From assembly GCA_907165275.2 (NCBI GenBank), contig OU015669.1, forward strand, positions 2,192,501-2,256,500: DNA of 64,000 nt, in the 5' to 3' direction. Within the stretch, counting starts at the first letter, position 1, and each line of letters opens with the position of its first letter. This DNA is from Zygaena filipendulae (lineage: Eukaryota; Arthropoda; Insecta; Lepidoptera; Zygaenidae). Below are positions 9,873 through 20,184 of the stretch, one piece after another. A program made the position numbers and the translations under genes. The notes under the pieces are model-generated. The model was not told where the DNA came from. It saw only the letters and a program-made list of their open reading frames with translations, and searched no databases.

Positions 9873-10019
9873 CTAACCAATAAGTAACCAATTGATTATT
9901 AAAAATAAATAATAAAAGTATAATATAATATAATATAAGGGAAAACTAAATTATAAACTGTAAAATTTTAAAACTTAAAAAAATATTTCTCATTTGTTAA
10001 TGAAATTATCATTTTGTAG

Positions 10020-11142
10020 GTGAAACCCGCTCTGAAGGTGACCAGCCGACTGGTGATCCTGTGGATGATCAGTCAGTAGTGAAGAGAAGGCTGTACACCT
10101 CCGAGGTTGTGTCCATGTGGAATTTAACGAGAATAATTAGAAAGTTGGGAACTCGTGAGCAAGGTGTTGCATTTGCTGAGCAGCATGGGTTAGTGGAAGC
10201 AAATAAAAACTGCAGAATTCATCGAGTTCCTATGAGCGTGGACTACAATGCAAACAGTACTGTAGGCATGTTTTACTGTTCAAAAAAAACCTGCAAAAAT
10301 AAGACGAGAAAATCCAGAACAGCTGGAACATGGTTTGAAAATGTTAAGATAGATTTACTCCATGTTTATTACTTAATGTATTGTTATGCCCATTTATGGT
10401 CACATGATAAAGTAATTTTGGAAGATCCGTTGAAGGATGAAAAAGAACAATGTTTGAGTCGGGCCACCATATCCGATTGGTACAGTTATTGTAGAGAGGC
10501 AGTTGTAATATACCAACTTGATAATCAAGAAGTCTTAGGAAAGATTGGTGGCCCAGGGAAAAAAGTGCAGATTGACGAGAGTAAATTTGGAAAGCGAAAA
10601 TATAATAAAGGTAATTAATTATTGTTTTACATTCATTTTAAGTTTTTGTGTTCTATATATTATGTAAGTATTGTAGCTAATGCAATTTAATTTTTATTTT
10701 CAAAGGACGCAGAGTTGAAGGGCATTGGGTCCTTGGTATGATTGAAGATGGGAGCGAGGACCTGCGGCTGGAGGTGTGCCCCGACAATGTCCGCTCTGCC
10801 GACGTGTTAGTGCCGCTGATTCAAAAACATGTTGAGGCTGGCACCACCATCTGCACAGATTTTTGGAGGGCCTATGATTGTCTGGATCAGTATGGTTACA
10901 TCCATAAAAAGGTTAACCATAGTGATCCAGATAATCCATTTGTGGCTGAGGACGGGACTCATACACAGCGCATTGAGTCCCAATGGCGGGTAGTCAAGAG
11001 ATTTTTCTATAAAGAAAATTATAATCATCCTCAAGAATTTGCGGATGTGATAGTAGAATTTATGTGGCGTCGCAATGTAATAAAAACAAAAAAAGATCCT
11101 TTTATGGAATTAATAAAGGTAATCAAACATGTCTATAAATAA
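10020..11142 (+). CDS. Merlin-superfamily (ISXO2-like) transposase, copy 1, two exons, 5' incomplete
   Basis: Exon 10020-10610 follows a TTTTGTAG acceptor and joins exon 10706-11142 across a 95-bp intron (donor GGTAATTA, acceptor TTTTCAAAG); both junctions are phase 1 and the frame stays open to TAA at 11142. The protein shows a cysteine-rich N-terminal module (C..H, then CSKKTC), then the ISXO2/IS1595-like DDE fold: D in QIDESKFGKRKYNKG, D in TDFWRAY and E in HTQRIESQWR. Merlin transposons are the eukaryotic relatives of IS1016/IS1595. The phase-1 acceptor at 10019 requires an upstream exon, but only about 150 bp of AT-rich sequence separate it from the DD41D gene, so the 5' end is probably lost. 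No stops are seen in the part present. Confidence 0.8.
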
Positions 11143-11444
11143 GATCTGTAGTTATTATGTAATAAATATTATTCATAAATTAAGTTGTTGGTTTTTGTCT
11201 GTGGGGGGTGATTGGGCAATGACTCCCCTCCCCCCTCCCCCCTCTAAATTCATAAATATCAGTAGAAAACACTAGCGTTGTATTCAAATTTCAAAAATTC
11301 GTATAAAAAAAACTATTGACTTCCGCGCGCGGGGGGTTGTTGGGGGTGACTCCCCTCCCCCCCTCCCCCCTAAATTCGGGATGCGTATTTCTAATGCATT
11401 CCCGGTTCCGCAACTTTTCCTTCACAGGGGGGGTATATGTAAAC
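11143..11444. repeat. C-rich/G-rich low-complexity block, unit repeated twice
   Basis: Two similar segments, each with GGGGGGTGATTGGG or GGGGGTTGTTGGGGG followed by ACTCCCCTCCCCCC and CTAAATTC, lie at about 11200-11250 and 11330-11378. Similar C/G runs occur at 17742-17763 and 19318-19482. They may form G-quadruplexes. No gene. Confidence 0.6.
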
Positions 11445-11738
11445 TATTTACTTAAAAAACGCAATTACCTCAAAATTATAAGTGTGTTTGGTCAGCGGCA
11501 CCGAACAAATAATGTTCTAGAATCATTTCATTTGAAATTAAATAAAGTTTTCAACAAGAACGTGACTTTGTTACGTTTGCTTAATTTCGTATCAAGAAAT
11601 GAAAAGTTTAATAAATTACAAACACCCATAAAAAGGAACAGAAAATATGCGAACAGAGATGGAGTTATTCGTCATATAATGATGCAGTTTTTAAACAATA
11701 ATATCAGTCTTGGGAATGCAATGGAAAAATTAAGATAA
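11445..11738 (+). pseudogene. C-terminal fragment of a MULE-like transposase (tentative)
   Basis: The frame from about 11445 to TAA at 11738 encodes HRTNNVLESFHLKLNKVF, which resembles the R-T-N-N-x-x-E-x-x-H block near the C-terminus of Mutator-like transposases, and ends SLGNAMEKLR, also usual there. Nothing before it is recognisable: the upstream sequence is low-complexity C-rich DNA. A tail fragment of another DDE family is possible. Confidence 0.4.
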
Positions 11739-12130
11739 AAAAAAATAATTAAAAAATATATAATAAATATAAAATGTAGTCCAAAAATAATAAGAAAAAA
11801 AGGAATACTCTTTATGTTTTTTGTGTTTAAGGAAAATTTGTTCGTTTAAGTTTTTTACCAATAAAAAAGTTTTTTTTAGTATAATTATTTCATTTGAGAC
11901 TAGCGAAATTTTATGTCACGTGATCTTTCATTTGCTACTGTCATTCCACATATTTTTCATTCTATTCGATAGAGTATAGGTAATCATTGTAAGTTGATTC
12001 GTTAAGACCATATATTTAACAGATCATATTAGTTGGTCTGATTAGGAAGAAAGTGTCTTGGAGGGTATCAAACGGATCAACTAGTTGATTCGTTTAGTTG
12101 AACGGAATGGAAAAAGGGAAACTGTGTACA
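11739..12130. other. Gene-free AT-rich stretch
   Basis: AT-rich with no supported coding region. Short repeated pieces near 11995-12090 (AGTTGATTCGTT...) are imperfect. Confidence 0.4.
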
Positions 12131-12501
12131 AAAATGCAATCAGTAAATTTTTTGTCTGTCTGTATGTGCACGCATGGGTCAAAAACTACTGAAGGGATTT
12201 TAACCAAACTTGGTACGATTGTAGTCCATACTCCTGGGCAGGTTATAGGCTATATAACATAACGCTAAGACACATAGCAGCAGAGCAGTGACGATAAATT
12301 TGAAGAAAGTCGGATGAAAATGCGCTTTCAAGCTCTTATCCTTGCATACGTTTACTCAATCACGCAAAAACGGCTGAACCGATTTGGATGAAATTTAGCA
12401 TGCACGTTGTCAGGGGTACAGAGGATATAGGGTACTTTTTACCCCGGAATTCCCGCGGGAACTCGGAAATTACCGCGGGTGAAACCGCGGGGCACAGCTA
12501 G
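12131..12501 (+). mobile_element. Non-autonomous Helitron-like element (family H1)
   Basis: It shares GTCTGTCTGTATGTGCACG, TTGGTACG(A/G)TTGTAGTCCA, AACGCTAAGACACATAG and the terminal ACCGCGGGTGAAACCGCGG hairpin followed by CACAGCTAG|T with the copies at 39309-39828 (same strand) and 43351-43826 (opposite strand). The left end of this copy is truncated or diverged. Confidence 0.7.
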
Positions 12502-13929
12502 TTTCGCAATAATATCAATGAGCGCGCACGCCGTCCGGGACGCGGCGGGGTTGCAGCAGGGGTGAACGACCTTGATCAGCTGTGGATTCATTGTAACGCA
12601 CGTAAATACCTACCTACGCCCTGCACGAAAAACAAACAAGCGCTTCGCCACGCTCCGGCGAATATACATATATATATAATAGCCATACAATCAATTTCAA
12701 AGTATACATCTTACGTTCACGATACGGCTTTTCGGGAGTTTCCTACCCCTACGAACCGGAAAATCGACGGTGAAGTATCAACACCTCCTAACTTCGATTT
12801 TGGTCATTTTAACTTTATTACATCAATCGCCTCCTAATAGACAGCTCTAGGCACCTATTTAAAGATAGAAGCTAAATTCTTAATTATTCGGCGGGAAAAG
12901 ATTAGTGACAATACCTTTTATTCTACCCTTCATCAATTTTGTTTGTAATATCTACTATATTACAATGGCATTACCTCCTAACTTTATTTATTTACGAAAT
13001 AAATAACTTGCAATATCTCCTATCTATGCTAAAAAGCATGTACTCTATGATTTCCTTAGCCAAAGTGAAGACGGAAGCTATGCTGCAACTAGAATTTGGA
13101 AATCATTCGGGCGCAATCGTTTGTTTCTGCCGCGCTGCCGCTGCCGCCGCAACTGCGCCGCCCACCTAAAGTGATAAAAGTTTTCTTTTCTTTTTTTTTT
13201 TTGGTACAAATATATTATAAAATAGTTAGTTTAGTTAGTTAGTTCTTGATATAAAACGATGCACACTATTTAAAAACTATAAAAAGCTGCTGCCGTTTTA
13301 ACTCCGGATGAAACGTGTAGAATGGAATGGATACGGCTTTCGAATAAGATTTTACTGGCAACATTTTCATCATAACATAACATAATCATATGTCCTAAAA
13401 TTTGTTCTACTTATATTTCTAATAACTTTTTAGACGCCAAAATGTTATTTTCGCAGTTTTATAAAGGTCTTAAACTGGTCGCTATCTATCGTCAACTACG
13501 AACAATAATTAACATAAATCTAAAAAAAGACAGGGCCGTAATTAGAATCCAATTATTTTAAAGAGTGACTTACGGCTACGCTTCATCAATGGAAAGTAAT
13601 AAATAACCTTTTTACGTATTTGTAGTTTTGTTTGGAGAACCCTTGCAGAACTATTTTTTGGAGTGATAAGGGCACACGGAAGGGCAAATAATAATCCAAC
13701 ATCACATCAGTTCAAAGCAGCATACAAAAACCTCTGATAAATACAGAACTGAAATAGGGTTTCAGAGGAAATTCTATTCCTTTAGAGGATATTTCCATTT
13801 TGAATGTATCCTCTGTAAACAAAATAAATATTACCTCAGAACGGTATCGAACATTCCAAAATGGCTCGAGTGAGAAGTCATTAGATGACGAACCCATGCC
13901 TGATGGTTTGTTGTAAGAATTTGATGAGC
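12502..13929. other. Gene-free sequence
   Basis: About 1.4 kb without a supportable gene. It opens with a short GC-rich piece (GCGCGCACGCCGTCCGGGACG), has CCGCTGCCGCCGCAACTGC near 13130 and a TTAG-rich microsatellite near 13225. Open frames here are short and unlike any known protein. Confidence 0.4.
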
Positions 13930-14085
13930 TATTAAATACAACCGGGTTGTGACGTCACGCGAAATTTCAACTCAATATATCGCCGTTATTTTTTGATTAC
14001 GTAAAAAAAGAAAAAATACGTGTCCAATATTTTTTACTTATCTACACGACGGACTAAAAAAAAATTTTGTCAAGTGGCCAATTTC
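13930..14085. repeat. Half copy of the CRE-containing MITE family
   Basis: GTTGTGACGTCACGCGAAATTTC, AAAATACGTGTCCAATATTTTTT and GACGGACTAAA match the inner and right parts of the MITE at 16739-17062; the other arm is missing. Confidence 0.65.
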
Positions 14086-14322
14086 CGTAAACATATAATT
14101 GTATCAAAAACCCTTAAGTCTCTCGTTGGGCAAGATTATTTCAAACAATCGTTAAATCATATGTTTGACCAATCACCGACTGATAATCATATTATTCTTC
14201 TAACTAAATCTATGGCTGAAAAATATATGGATATTCGTTTCAAGCATTTTGCAACCATTGAAAACGATAGGGCAACCAACCGACAACAACTAACCAAAAC
14301 AGTTATTTTTGCAGGAAATTGA
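14086..14322 (+). pseudogene. Possible C-terminal fragment of a transposase
   Basis: The frame encodes KSLVGQDYFKQSLNHMFDQ, then ILLTKSMAEKYMDIRFKHF, and ends RQQLTKTVIFAGN before TGA at 14322. The ending (K-T-h-h-F) resembles the C-termini of several insect transposon-encoded proteins, including P-element/THAP types, but I cannot name the family. Its start merges into the MITE fragment, so the 5' part is lost. Confidence 0.3.
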
Positions 14323-14919
14323 ACTTTGTACATAAAATTAGTTCCTTATAATTTGTGTATCATTTTTCTGCCTTTGAAATTAGTACTTAACTTTTTTATT
14401 TGACATTAATCGAGATGGTCATGTGAACGAGAGTAGGTAAAATCTGTTTTCTTTTACTAAAAAGACTAACATTGTAAACAATCTTGATAAATCTTTTTAT
14501 CAAAACATGTCAAAAAAAGACAATAATAATCTTTATTCGTCATTCACCATCAATTTTTAAATTAAAACATTTCTTTCATAATAATAATAATATCACTATT
14601 TCAATAAAAAAAACGTATCAAGATGGTTCACAAAATTATTTTAGAAAAAAAAAAATAGAATACCTACTCCCTGCTACGACAATTCTGAGTACGTCCCTGT
14701 CTCTTTATCTGCTCCGTGAACCCTGCTACATCCAACACCATCTAGTGTGAGGTAGTTAAAGTTAGTAAGTATCATCGATACAGAATGAAGTGAGCAGTTT
14801 TACTATTAATCAGTAGATGGAAAATAAAAAAGTGGGCGGGATCTAACTCACCCCTCACCCCGCAAAATGTAACGTAGTTTCATAGGGAAATTTAATTACA
14901 ACACCTCTTTGTATCTGCT
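14323..14919. other. Gene-free AT-rich stretch
   Basis: A/T-rich with short homopolymers. The phrase TTTATCTGCTCCGTG near 14706 recurs as TGTATCTGCTCCGTG at 14911, an imperfect repeat of unknown meaning. Confidence 0.4.
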
Positions 14920-15268
14920 CCGTGGGTCTGTCCCTCGGGCCGGGCGCGCCGGCGGTCGCGCCCCGGAGCGGGATGCGATCGCATCCGCCTGCGCACCTGC
15001 GCCGCCGGGTGCGGGCGCCGCCGCCTCCGACTGCGGTAGCGCCGCCTCCGAGATCGGGGGCATTCGCTTCCGGCTGCGGATGCGGACGCATCCCGGGTCC
15101 ATATCTCTTTAATGTTCGATTTTTATTTAGTGGCGACAGTGGCCGCCCCTGTTCGCGGGGCCTTATCCCCCGACCGGGTGCGGTGGCGGCGCATCTGCGC
15201 CACTGGGTGCGGGCGCCGCCGCCCCCGGTTGCGGTTGCACCGCATCCCGCACCCAGATATTTCAACAT
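14920..15268. repeat. GC-rich island with an internal imperfect repeat
   Basis: Roughly 350 bp of very GC-rich, CpG-dense sequence stand out from the AT-rich surroundings. A unit around GGTGCGGGCGCCGCCGCC occurs near 15009 and near 15208. Frames are open on both strands because the GC-rich repeat lacks stops, so I do not call a gene. It ends about 100 bp before the viral polymerase-like sequence. Confidence 0.7.
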
Positions 15269-15376
15269 GTGTACCTATTTGTAACGATAGTCCTATTTGA
15301 TATAATTGTAACTATAGTCCTAAGCGAAAGGGCCGCTCGTATACCGTTAGCGAGGACCCGACGAATGTAACACTTT

Positions 15377-15990
15377 GATCAAGAATATACTCCCCCAGAG
15401 GCAGATATAACTTCTGGCGGAAACTTCAAAAAAACCCAAGAGGATCCGATAATCGGTTTAAAGGGCAAGGAACGAGAAATCAAAATTGGAGGAAGATTCT
15501 TTTCACTTATGTCTTGGAGACTTCGTGGTCACTGAGTACTTAATCAAAAAACATTTTGTTCCATTGTTCCAGGGTCTCACAATGGCAGATGATCTGAACA
15601 CTGTGATCAAAAAACTAATCGATAATACTCCAGGCCAAGGTAACAAGTATTATGACCATGTATGTATTGCAAATCATATTGATTACACTCGATGGAATAA
15701 TCACCAAAGACATTTAGCAAACAAATATGTATTTCGAGTGATGGGACAGTTCCTCGGTTATGAAAGACTGATTGAACGAATTTATGAATTCTTTGAAAAG
15801 AGTCTCATCTATTACAATGGTAGACTTGACCTAATGCAAATTTCAGGAAATACACTTATAAACAAGACCAAAGGTATAGTAACATGGGATGGTCAGAAGG
15901 TGGCCTAGAAGGATTGAGACAGAAAGGCTGGAAGTGTATTAACTCTTTCACGCTCAAAGGAAATATTTTTCCCTTCTACAAAAATCGTTA
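15377..15990 (+). pseudogene. Endogenous viral element: polymerase (L) core of a mononegavirus-like RNA virus
   Basis: Three overlapping frames carry consecutive parts of one protein. The first (to TGA at 15533) has [19 protein letters not shown], matching the K-x-R-E...GRFF block upstream of motif A in L proteins of negative-strand RNA viruses. The second (15486-15908) has [16 protein letters not shown] and TMADDL, then motif A as [11 protein letters not shown], and a following YYNGRLDL block. The third frame, from about 15899, has the motif B block [11 protein letters not shown]. Motif C is absent, so the piece ends soon after motif B. Two frameshifts, near 15525 and near 15900, show it is an old non-functional copy. 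Other parts of an L-like protein lie at 19500-20160 and 21222-21428. Confidence 0.82.
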
Positions 15991-16738
15991 TCGATTGTTT
16001 AATTATTATTGAATCGATATTATTTTTACTGAATGTCAAAATAAAACGTATTTCCAAGGCAGCAAATGTGTTTCTGAACGAATAAAAAAAAAAGAACTGT
16101 CAAACTTTATTGCGCCAAAATCAAAAAATTAGCGGGATGAACTAAATAATACCTATCTTGAAAGTGTTTTGGACTTGAGAAAATAAAATAATTGTATTTT
16201 CTCACGTGTTTTATATTATTGGGTAAGTATAATTTTATATAATAATACAGTTAACTGCGGAATATCAGCACAAGTACCTAAAAATTGCAAATCATCTAAA
16301 GGGAAATATTTTTCCCTCTGGTCCATATCTGGTGTATTCTTTGTAGTATTATTATATGTAGTGCTATGTGATAATGTATGGTTTTCTTGTATTTTTATAT
16401 AATTTACCTTCATGTTTTTTTTTCAGAAATGGCTAAAAGAGGGTGCAGAGAATTTCATATTAAAGATGAAAAAATATTGCAGTAGTGATGCGGGATAAAC
16501 TGTACTTTACGGGACGCTGGTCTGGCGTTTCATATTTATTTGTTAGAAACTACACAATGCAAGAAGTCTTTCCGTGAAGTCGGTTTTTGAAGCAACCTAG
16601 TAGTTTTCGAGAAATAAATTATTAAAAATCGCAAAATTAGATCAACATTTTTGATTAATTTACGTCACTACTTTGACTGACTACCAACCTTATAAAACTA
16701 CGATCTGCCATTTGCGTTTCCTTACGTGAAAGCTAATA
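15991..16738. other. Gene-free stretch
   Basis: AT-rich; AAATATTTTTCCC occurs near 15960 and again near 16305 as a small repeat. No coding evidence. Confidence 0.4.
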
Positions 16739-17062
16739 GGCTAGTTTCCTAAATTTTCTTTTTTAGTCCGTTTTGTAGATTATTAAAAAATATTGGACAC
16801 GTATTTTTTTATTTTTTATGTAATCAAAAAATAACGGAGATATATCAAGTCGAAATTTCACATGACGTCACGCCTCGCTACAGTTTGTTCGCACGTTATA
16901 GCGAGCTGTGACATCACGAGTCCCCCACCCTAAACTTTAATGCGCTTTATCTATGCATATTTCCATTATTTTAAAAAAGCAAAAAATACGTGTCTTTTAT
17001 TTTTTTATTATCTAACTGACGGACTAAATAGAATTTTGATTTTTTTACCCAGGAAACTAGCC
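16739..17062. mobile_element. MITE with TA target duplication and paired CRE palindromes
   Basis: The ends GGCTAGTTTCCT and AGGAAACTAGCC are exact inverses, flanked by TA on both sides. Inner inverted blocks hold AGTCCGT, AAAAAATATTGGACACGTA and their complements. The centre carries TGACGTCA near 16864. Related copies or halves are at 13930-14085, 21490-21540, 33020-33315, 43158-43275, 48536-48845, 62873-63172 and 63640-63700. The TA duplication fits the Tc1/mariner superfamily. Confidence 0.85.
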
Positions 17063-17339
17063 TATTCTATGCAGTCAATGTAGACAAAATTTTGGGGTCT
17101 TTTTGGGGTATTTATGTTGTAAATACATTTGAAATGTAAAATTTTATGTATTTACGTGTAATTTATTGAAAAGAATAATAATTTAATTGTAAAATATGAA
17201 ATATCGTGTTTCTACTGTGCAACAACGAAACGCAACGACGCCATTTTGTTTTATGCGTCGTGTGTCTGGAAATGTCAGTCATCGTTTGTTGCTCTTGCAG
17301 TCGAGATCGTTTTACGTACTCCTGTCTGACTACATTTGT

Positions 17340-18929
17340 ATGACTACCATGGCGTCTCCGAAGCCCCAGTCTTCGAGTTCCGCTGAATCGCCTGAAAAGT
17401 TGAGTGAAGTGCAAGTGTTGGACTCTGTTGAGCCGCTTGTTACGGCCTCCTTTTCAGTGCCTTTGTGTAGTGCGCAAGTGATGGACTCTAGTGAGCTGCT
17501 TGTGCCTACTTCGCCTGCTGGTCCTAGTGGGATGGCTGGTCTTAGTGGGATCGCTGGTCCTAGTGGGATGGCAGATCTCGTCATGCCAGTTTCCACATCA
17601 TCTGAAGACTTGCATGAGCCAGCAACCCCTTCTGGTTCATCGGGAAGGCGAGTCCATTATTACCCGGAAGAGTTGAGGTTAGTAGGCTAAAGTTTAGAAT
17701 CATGCCCAACAATTTTAACTACTTAGCCACAGATACCAAAGCGGGGGGGCGGGGGGGGGGGGCGCAGCCTCCCGCCAAAACAAAAACAAACACAATCCAG
17801 AAAGTCCAAAAGTAGGTTAGGTTAGGTTGGAACGTAGACCACAACACCCAGAAATAGGAGCCCCGCGTAGCGGGGCTCCGTCAACTGATAATTGAAGCTA
17901 GTTGTGCCATATTGAGGGTCATTGGTCTCTAGGTATGGGACGGATGGTATGAGGTAGCTTTCTCTTTCAACTTGTCATTCAACTTGCTTTGTTTTTGTTT
18001 TAGGTCGATGTGGAACTGGAAAAAAATCTTCACAAGACTTGGGACGGTACAGCAGTGTATCCAGTTTGCTGAGGAGAGAGGATTTATTCCTAAGCAGAAA
18101 ATGTGTTATATACACCACAGGCCAATGACGCTGTCTACCGAAACCCAGTTTGGCAGATTCCGCTGCAGAAAGAGCAACTGCAGGAACAGGAGTGTGAGCC
18201 GGGTACAAGGTACCTGGTTTGAAAATGTGAGGTTATGCATCACATTAGTATTTCAAATAATGTATGCTTTTAGCGAGGGCTTGTCTTATATGCAAGTACA
18301 AAAACAACTTGCTTCCGAAGATGAGCCTGTGATTTCCATGAAAACCGTGGCAGACTGGTACAGCTATTGCCGAGAAACAATTGTTATTTATGAGCTGGAA
18401 AATAACCAAGCAAGTGAGAAAATAGGAGGACCCGGAAAAATAGTACAAATAGATGAATCCAAATTCGGCAAAAGAAAATATAATCGTGGTCGACAGATCG
18501 AAGGTCATTGGGTGATAGGGATGATCCAAGATGGGATCGATGATCTTCGGCTGGAAGTGTGTCCTGACAATGAGAGGTCTGCGGAAATATTGGTGCCACT
18601 CATCAAGAAGCATGTTCAGGAAGGTTCTATCATCCATACTGATTATTGGAGAGCTTACTTGAGCCTTCCTGAGCATGGATATACACATAAGAGGGTGAAT
18701 CAGTGATCCCACAAACAAATTTGTGGCACCAGATGGGACACACACGCAGCGCATTGAGAGCCAGTGGAGGGGATTGAAAAAACAATTCAGGCAGGAATAA
18801 AATAAAGCAGATTTCACGGATTGGCTGTGCGAATACCTATGGCGGCGAAAAATAAGGGTCAACCATACCGATCCATTCGAAGAACTATTAAAGGCAATTA
18901 AATATGTGTATGTGGACAATACAAATTAA
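17340..18929 (+). pseudogene. Merlin-superfamily (ISXO2-like) transposase, copy 2, spliced and broken
   Basis: Exon 1 runs from an ATG at 17340 (or the better-context ATG at 17349) to 17677, encoding a low-complexity serine/proline/glycine-rich N-terminus with a repeated G-P-S-G-M-A unit. A donor (GAG|GTTAGT) at 17678 and an acceptor (TTTTAG) at 18003 define a 326-bp intron; joining is phase 2 and gives R-S-M-W. Exon 2 has the cysteine module, then D in QIDESKFGKRKYNRG, D in TDYWRAY, and, after a two-base loss near 18705 that creates a stop, E in HTQRIESQWR. A further TAA interrupts near 18800. The part matching copy 1 is clearly homologous (IGGPGK, QIDESKFGKRKYN, LRLEVCPDN). There is no intron at the KYNKG position where copy 1 has one. 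Confidence 0.8.
17678..18003 (+). other. Intron of Merlin copy 2 with a G run and a GC hairpin
   Basis: The intron contains GCGGGGGGGCGGGGGG near 17742 and a perfect palindrome GGAGCCCCGC-GTA-GCGGGGCTCC at 17857-17879. The phrase ACCCAGAAATAGGAGCCCCGCG before it recurs almost exactly at 19287-19308, so a repeat may have inserted into the intron. Confidence 0.65.
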
Positions 18930-19499
18930 TAAAAATGATTTTCAACTAAATTATTTTGTTTTATTTAGTTTGCCAAAGGCCTGTAGGCTGTAGGTCACGT
19001 GATAGGTTAGAAATTTTGTGGTTATTTTTTTTTTAACAGACAACAGTGATCTCTTTATATTAATATAATATTGAAATGAAAACGAAACGTTTGACATTAA
19101 AAAAAAAAGTGGTCTCTCTGCTGTGGTTGTCTATGGTCGTTACTTGTTTTCTTAGTTAGGGTCCAAGAGCGAGCGAAGCGAGCTCGGGACTATAGGGCGC
19201 CCCGACTCGGATAATTTAGGTGACGAAGAGAATGGCGGGGCCTGCAAGGCCCCGCCATCCTCTGAGTGGTTATTTTCTTTTATGACCACCCAGAAATTAG
19301 GAGCCCCGCGAAGCGAAGGGTTACCTCCCTCCCCCTCCCCTCCCCCCGCTCCCACCCCCCTCCGTAACGGTAGCGTATCTATAGTTGAACCCAGTCATAA
19401 CCTCAAACTTCAATCATGAATATCTCAGAAACCAAGAGCTTGCTTCAAGAGGGGGGGGTTTCAGGGGGTCCCCCCCCCCCCTACACTGCGTCCCTTAAA
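18930..19499. other. Gene-free stretch with GC-rich hairpins
   Basis: Holds a strong inverted repeat at 19231-19261 (GGCGGGGCC-TGCA-AGGCCCCGCC plus flanking ATGG), the palindromic GAGCGAAGCGAGCTCG near 19174 and C/G runs near 19320 and 19450. No gene is supported. Confidence 0.6.
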
Positions 19500-20160
19500 G
19501 TACAGTTTCGGATCGACTTTACATAGATTCTGTTGTTCAAGACAGAGTTCAGCAAGATATGCTGCAATAAGTCCATCCAAATTGACATGGATGTGTTCAA
19601 CAACAGATACACTATCAACATTAAATATAATAAATCACGACTTCATGCACCAAACCTTATTGCTGTATGGTCAAGGCGTTGTTGCCGAGATCATCGTTTT
19701 GGGAGAATTCTAATCACCCACGGATTCATTTTCTATTTAGATGAAATGATCATTATGGATATTCAAACATTGTTTTCAATGGTAAATAGATTTGATGAAA
19801 AGTTCAGGAGAGATAATTGGCTAACCTTGCTGGGGTCATCCTTATTTAGAATATTTGGAAGGATTAAAAAGGTACATGAACAAGTAACAACGAAAAAGAC
19901 AGTAGACGAAGAATATGCTTCAGCACTAGGCAGCGATTTATCCTTTGTAGTTCTTGAAAATAAATTTAAAGAAGAGAAGTGGTATGTTAGGATTGAGTCT
20001 GTGCCAACGGATCATCCACTGAAAAAACACATCGAATCTAATACATGACCCACCCCTAAGCAGATCAAGGATTTTGGGGATCGATGGAACAGTTTAAATT
20101 TACTTCCATGCTTCGAGATTCCAGACTGCTAATGGTCAGAAATAGTTCAAAGGCAGGAGA
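19500..20160 (+). pseudogene. Endogenous viral element: probable L-protein N-terminal segment
   Basis: An open frame (19533-20048) encodes about 170 residues including WSRRCCRDHRFGRILITHG, FYLDEMIIMD and KFRRDNWLTLLG; a second frame continues with IKDFGDRWNSLNLLPCFEI after a break near 20046. The layout (a D-x-x-h-h-h-D hydrophobic block followed by a helical region) resembles the N-terminal part of polymerases of negative-strand RNA viruses, and the neighbourhood holds two better-supported L pieces on the same strand. The match is by general pattern only, so a different viral or host origin is possible. A stop at 20046-20048 and the frame change mark it as non-functional. Confidence 0.45.
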
Positions 20161-20184
20161 CGTCAAGATTCCTCGCTCGGGAAT

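Noticed and set aside
12562..13169. Frames of 91 and 76 codons
   Set aside because: Short, with AT-rich codon usage and no recognisable motif; the second ends in an alanine run from a GCC repeat.
14855..15300. Several open frames of 60-140 codons on both strands
   Set aside because: They overlap in all directions in a GC-rich, repeat-like block that lacks stop codons by composition; the translations are low-complexity Ala/Pro/Arg.
17857..17879. Rho-independent terminator-like hairpin
   Set aside because: The strong GC stem has no T run after it, and the context is an intron of a eukaryotic transposon gene.
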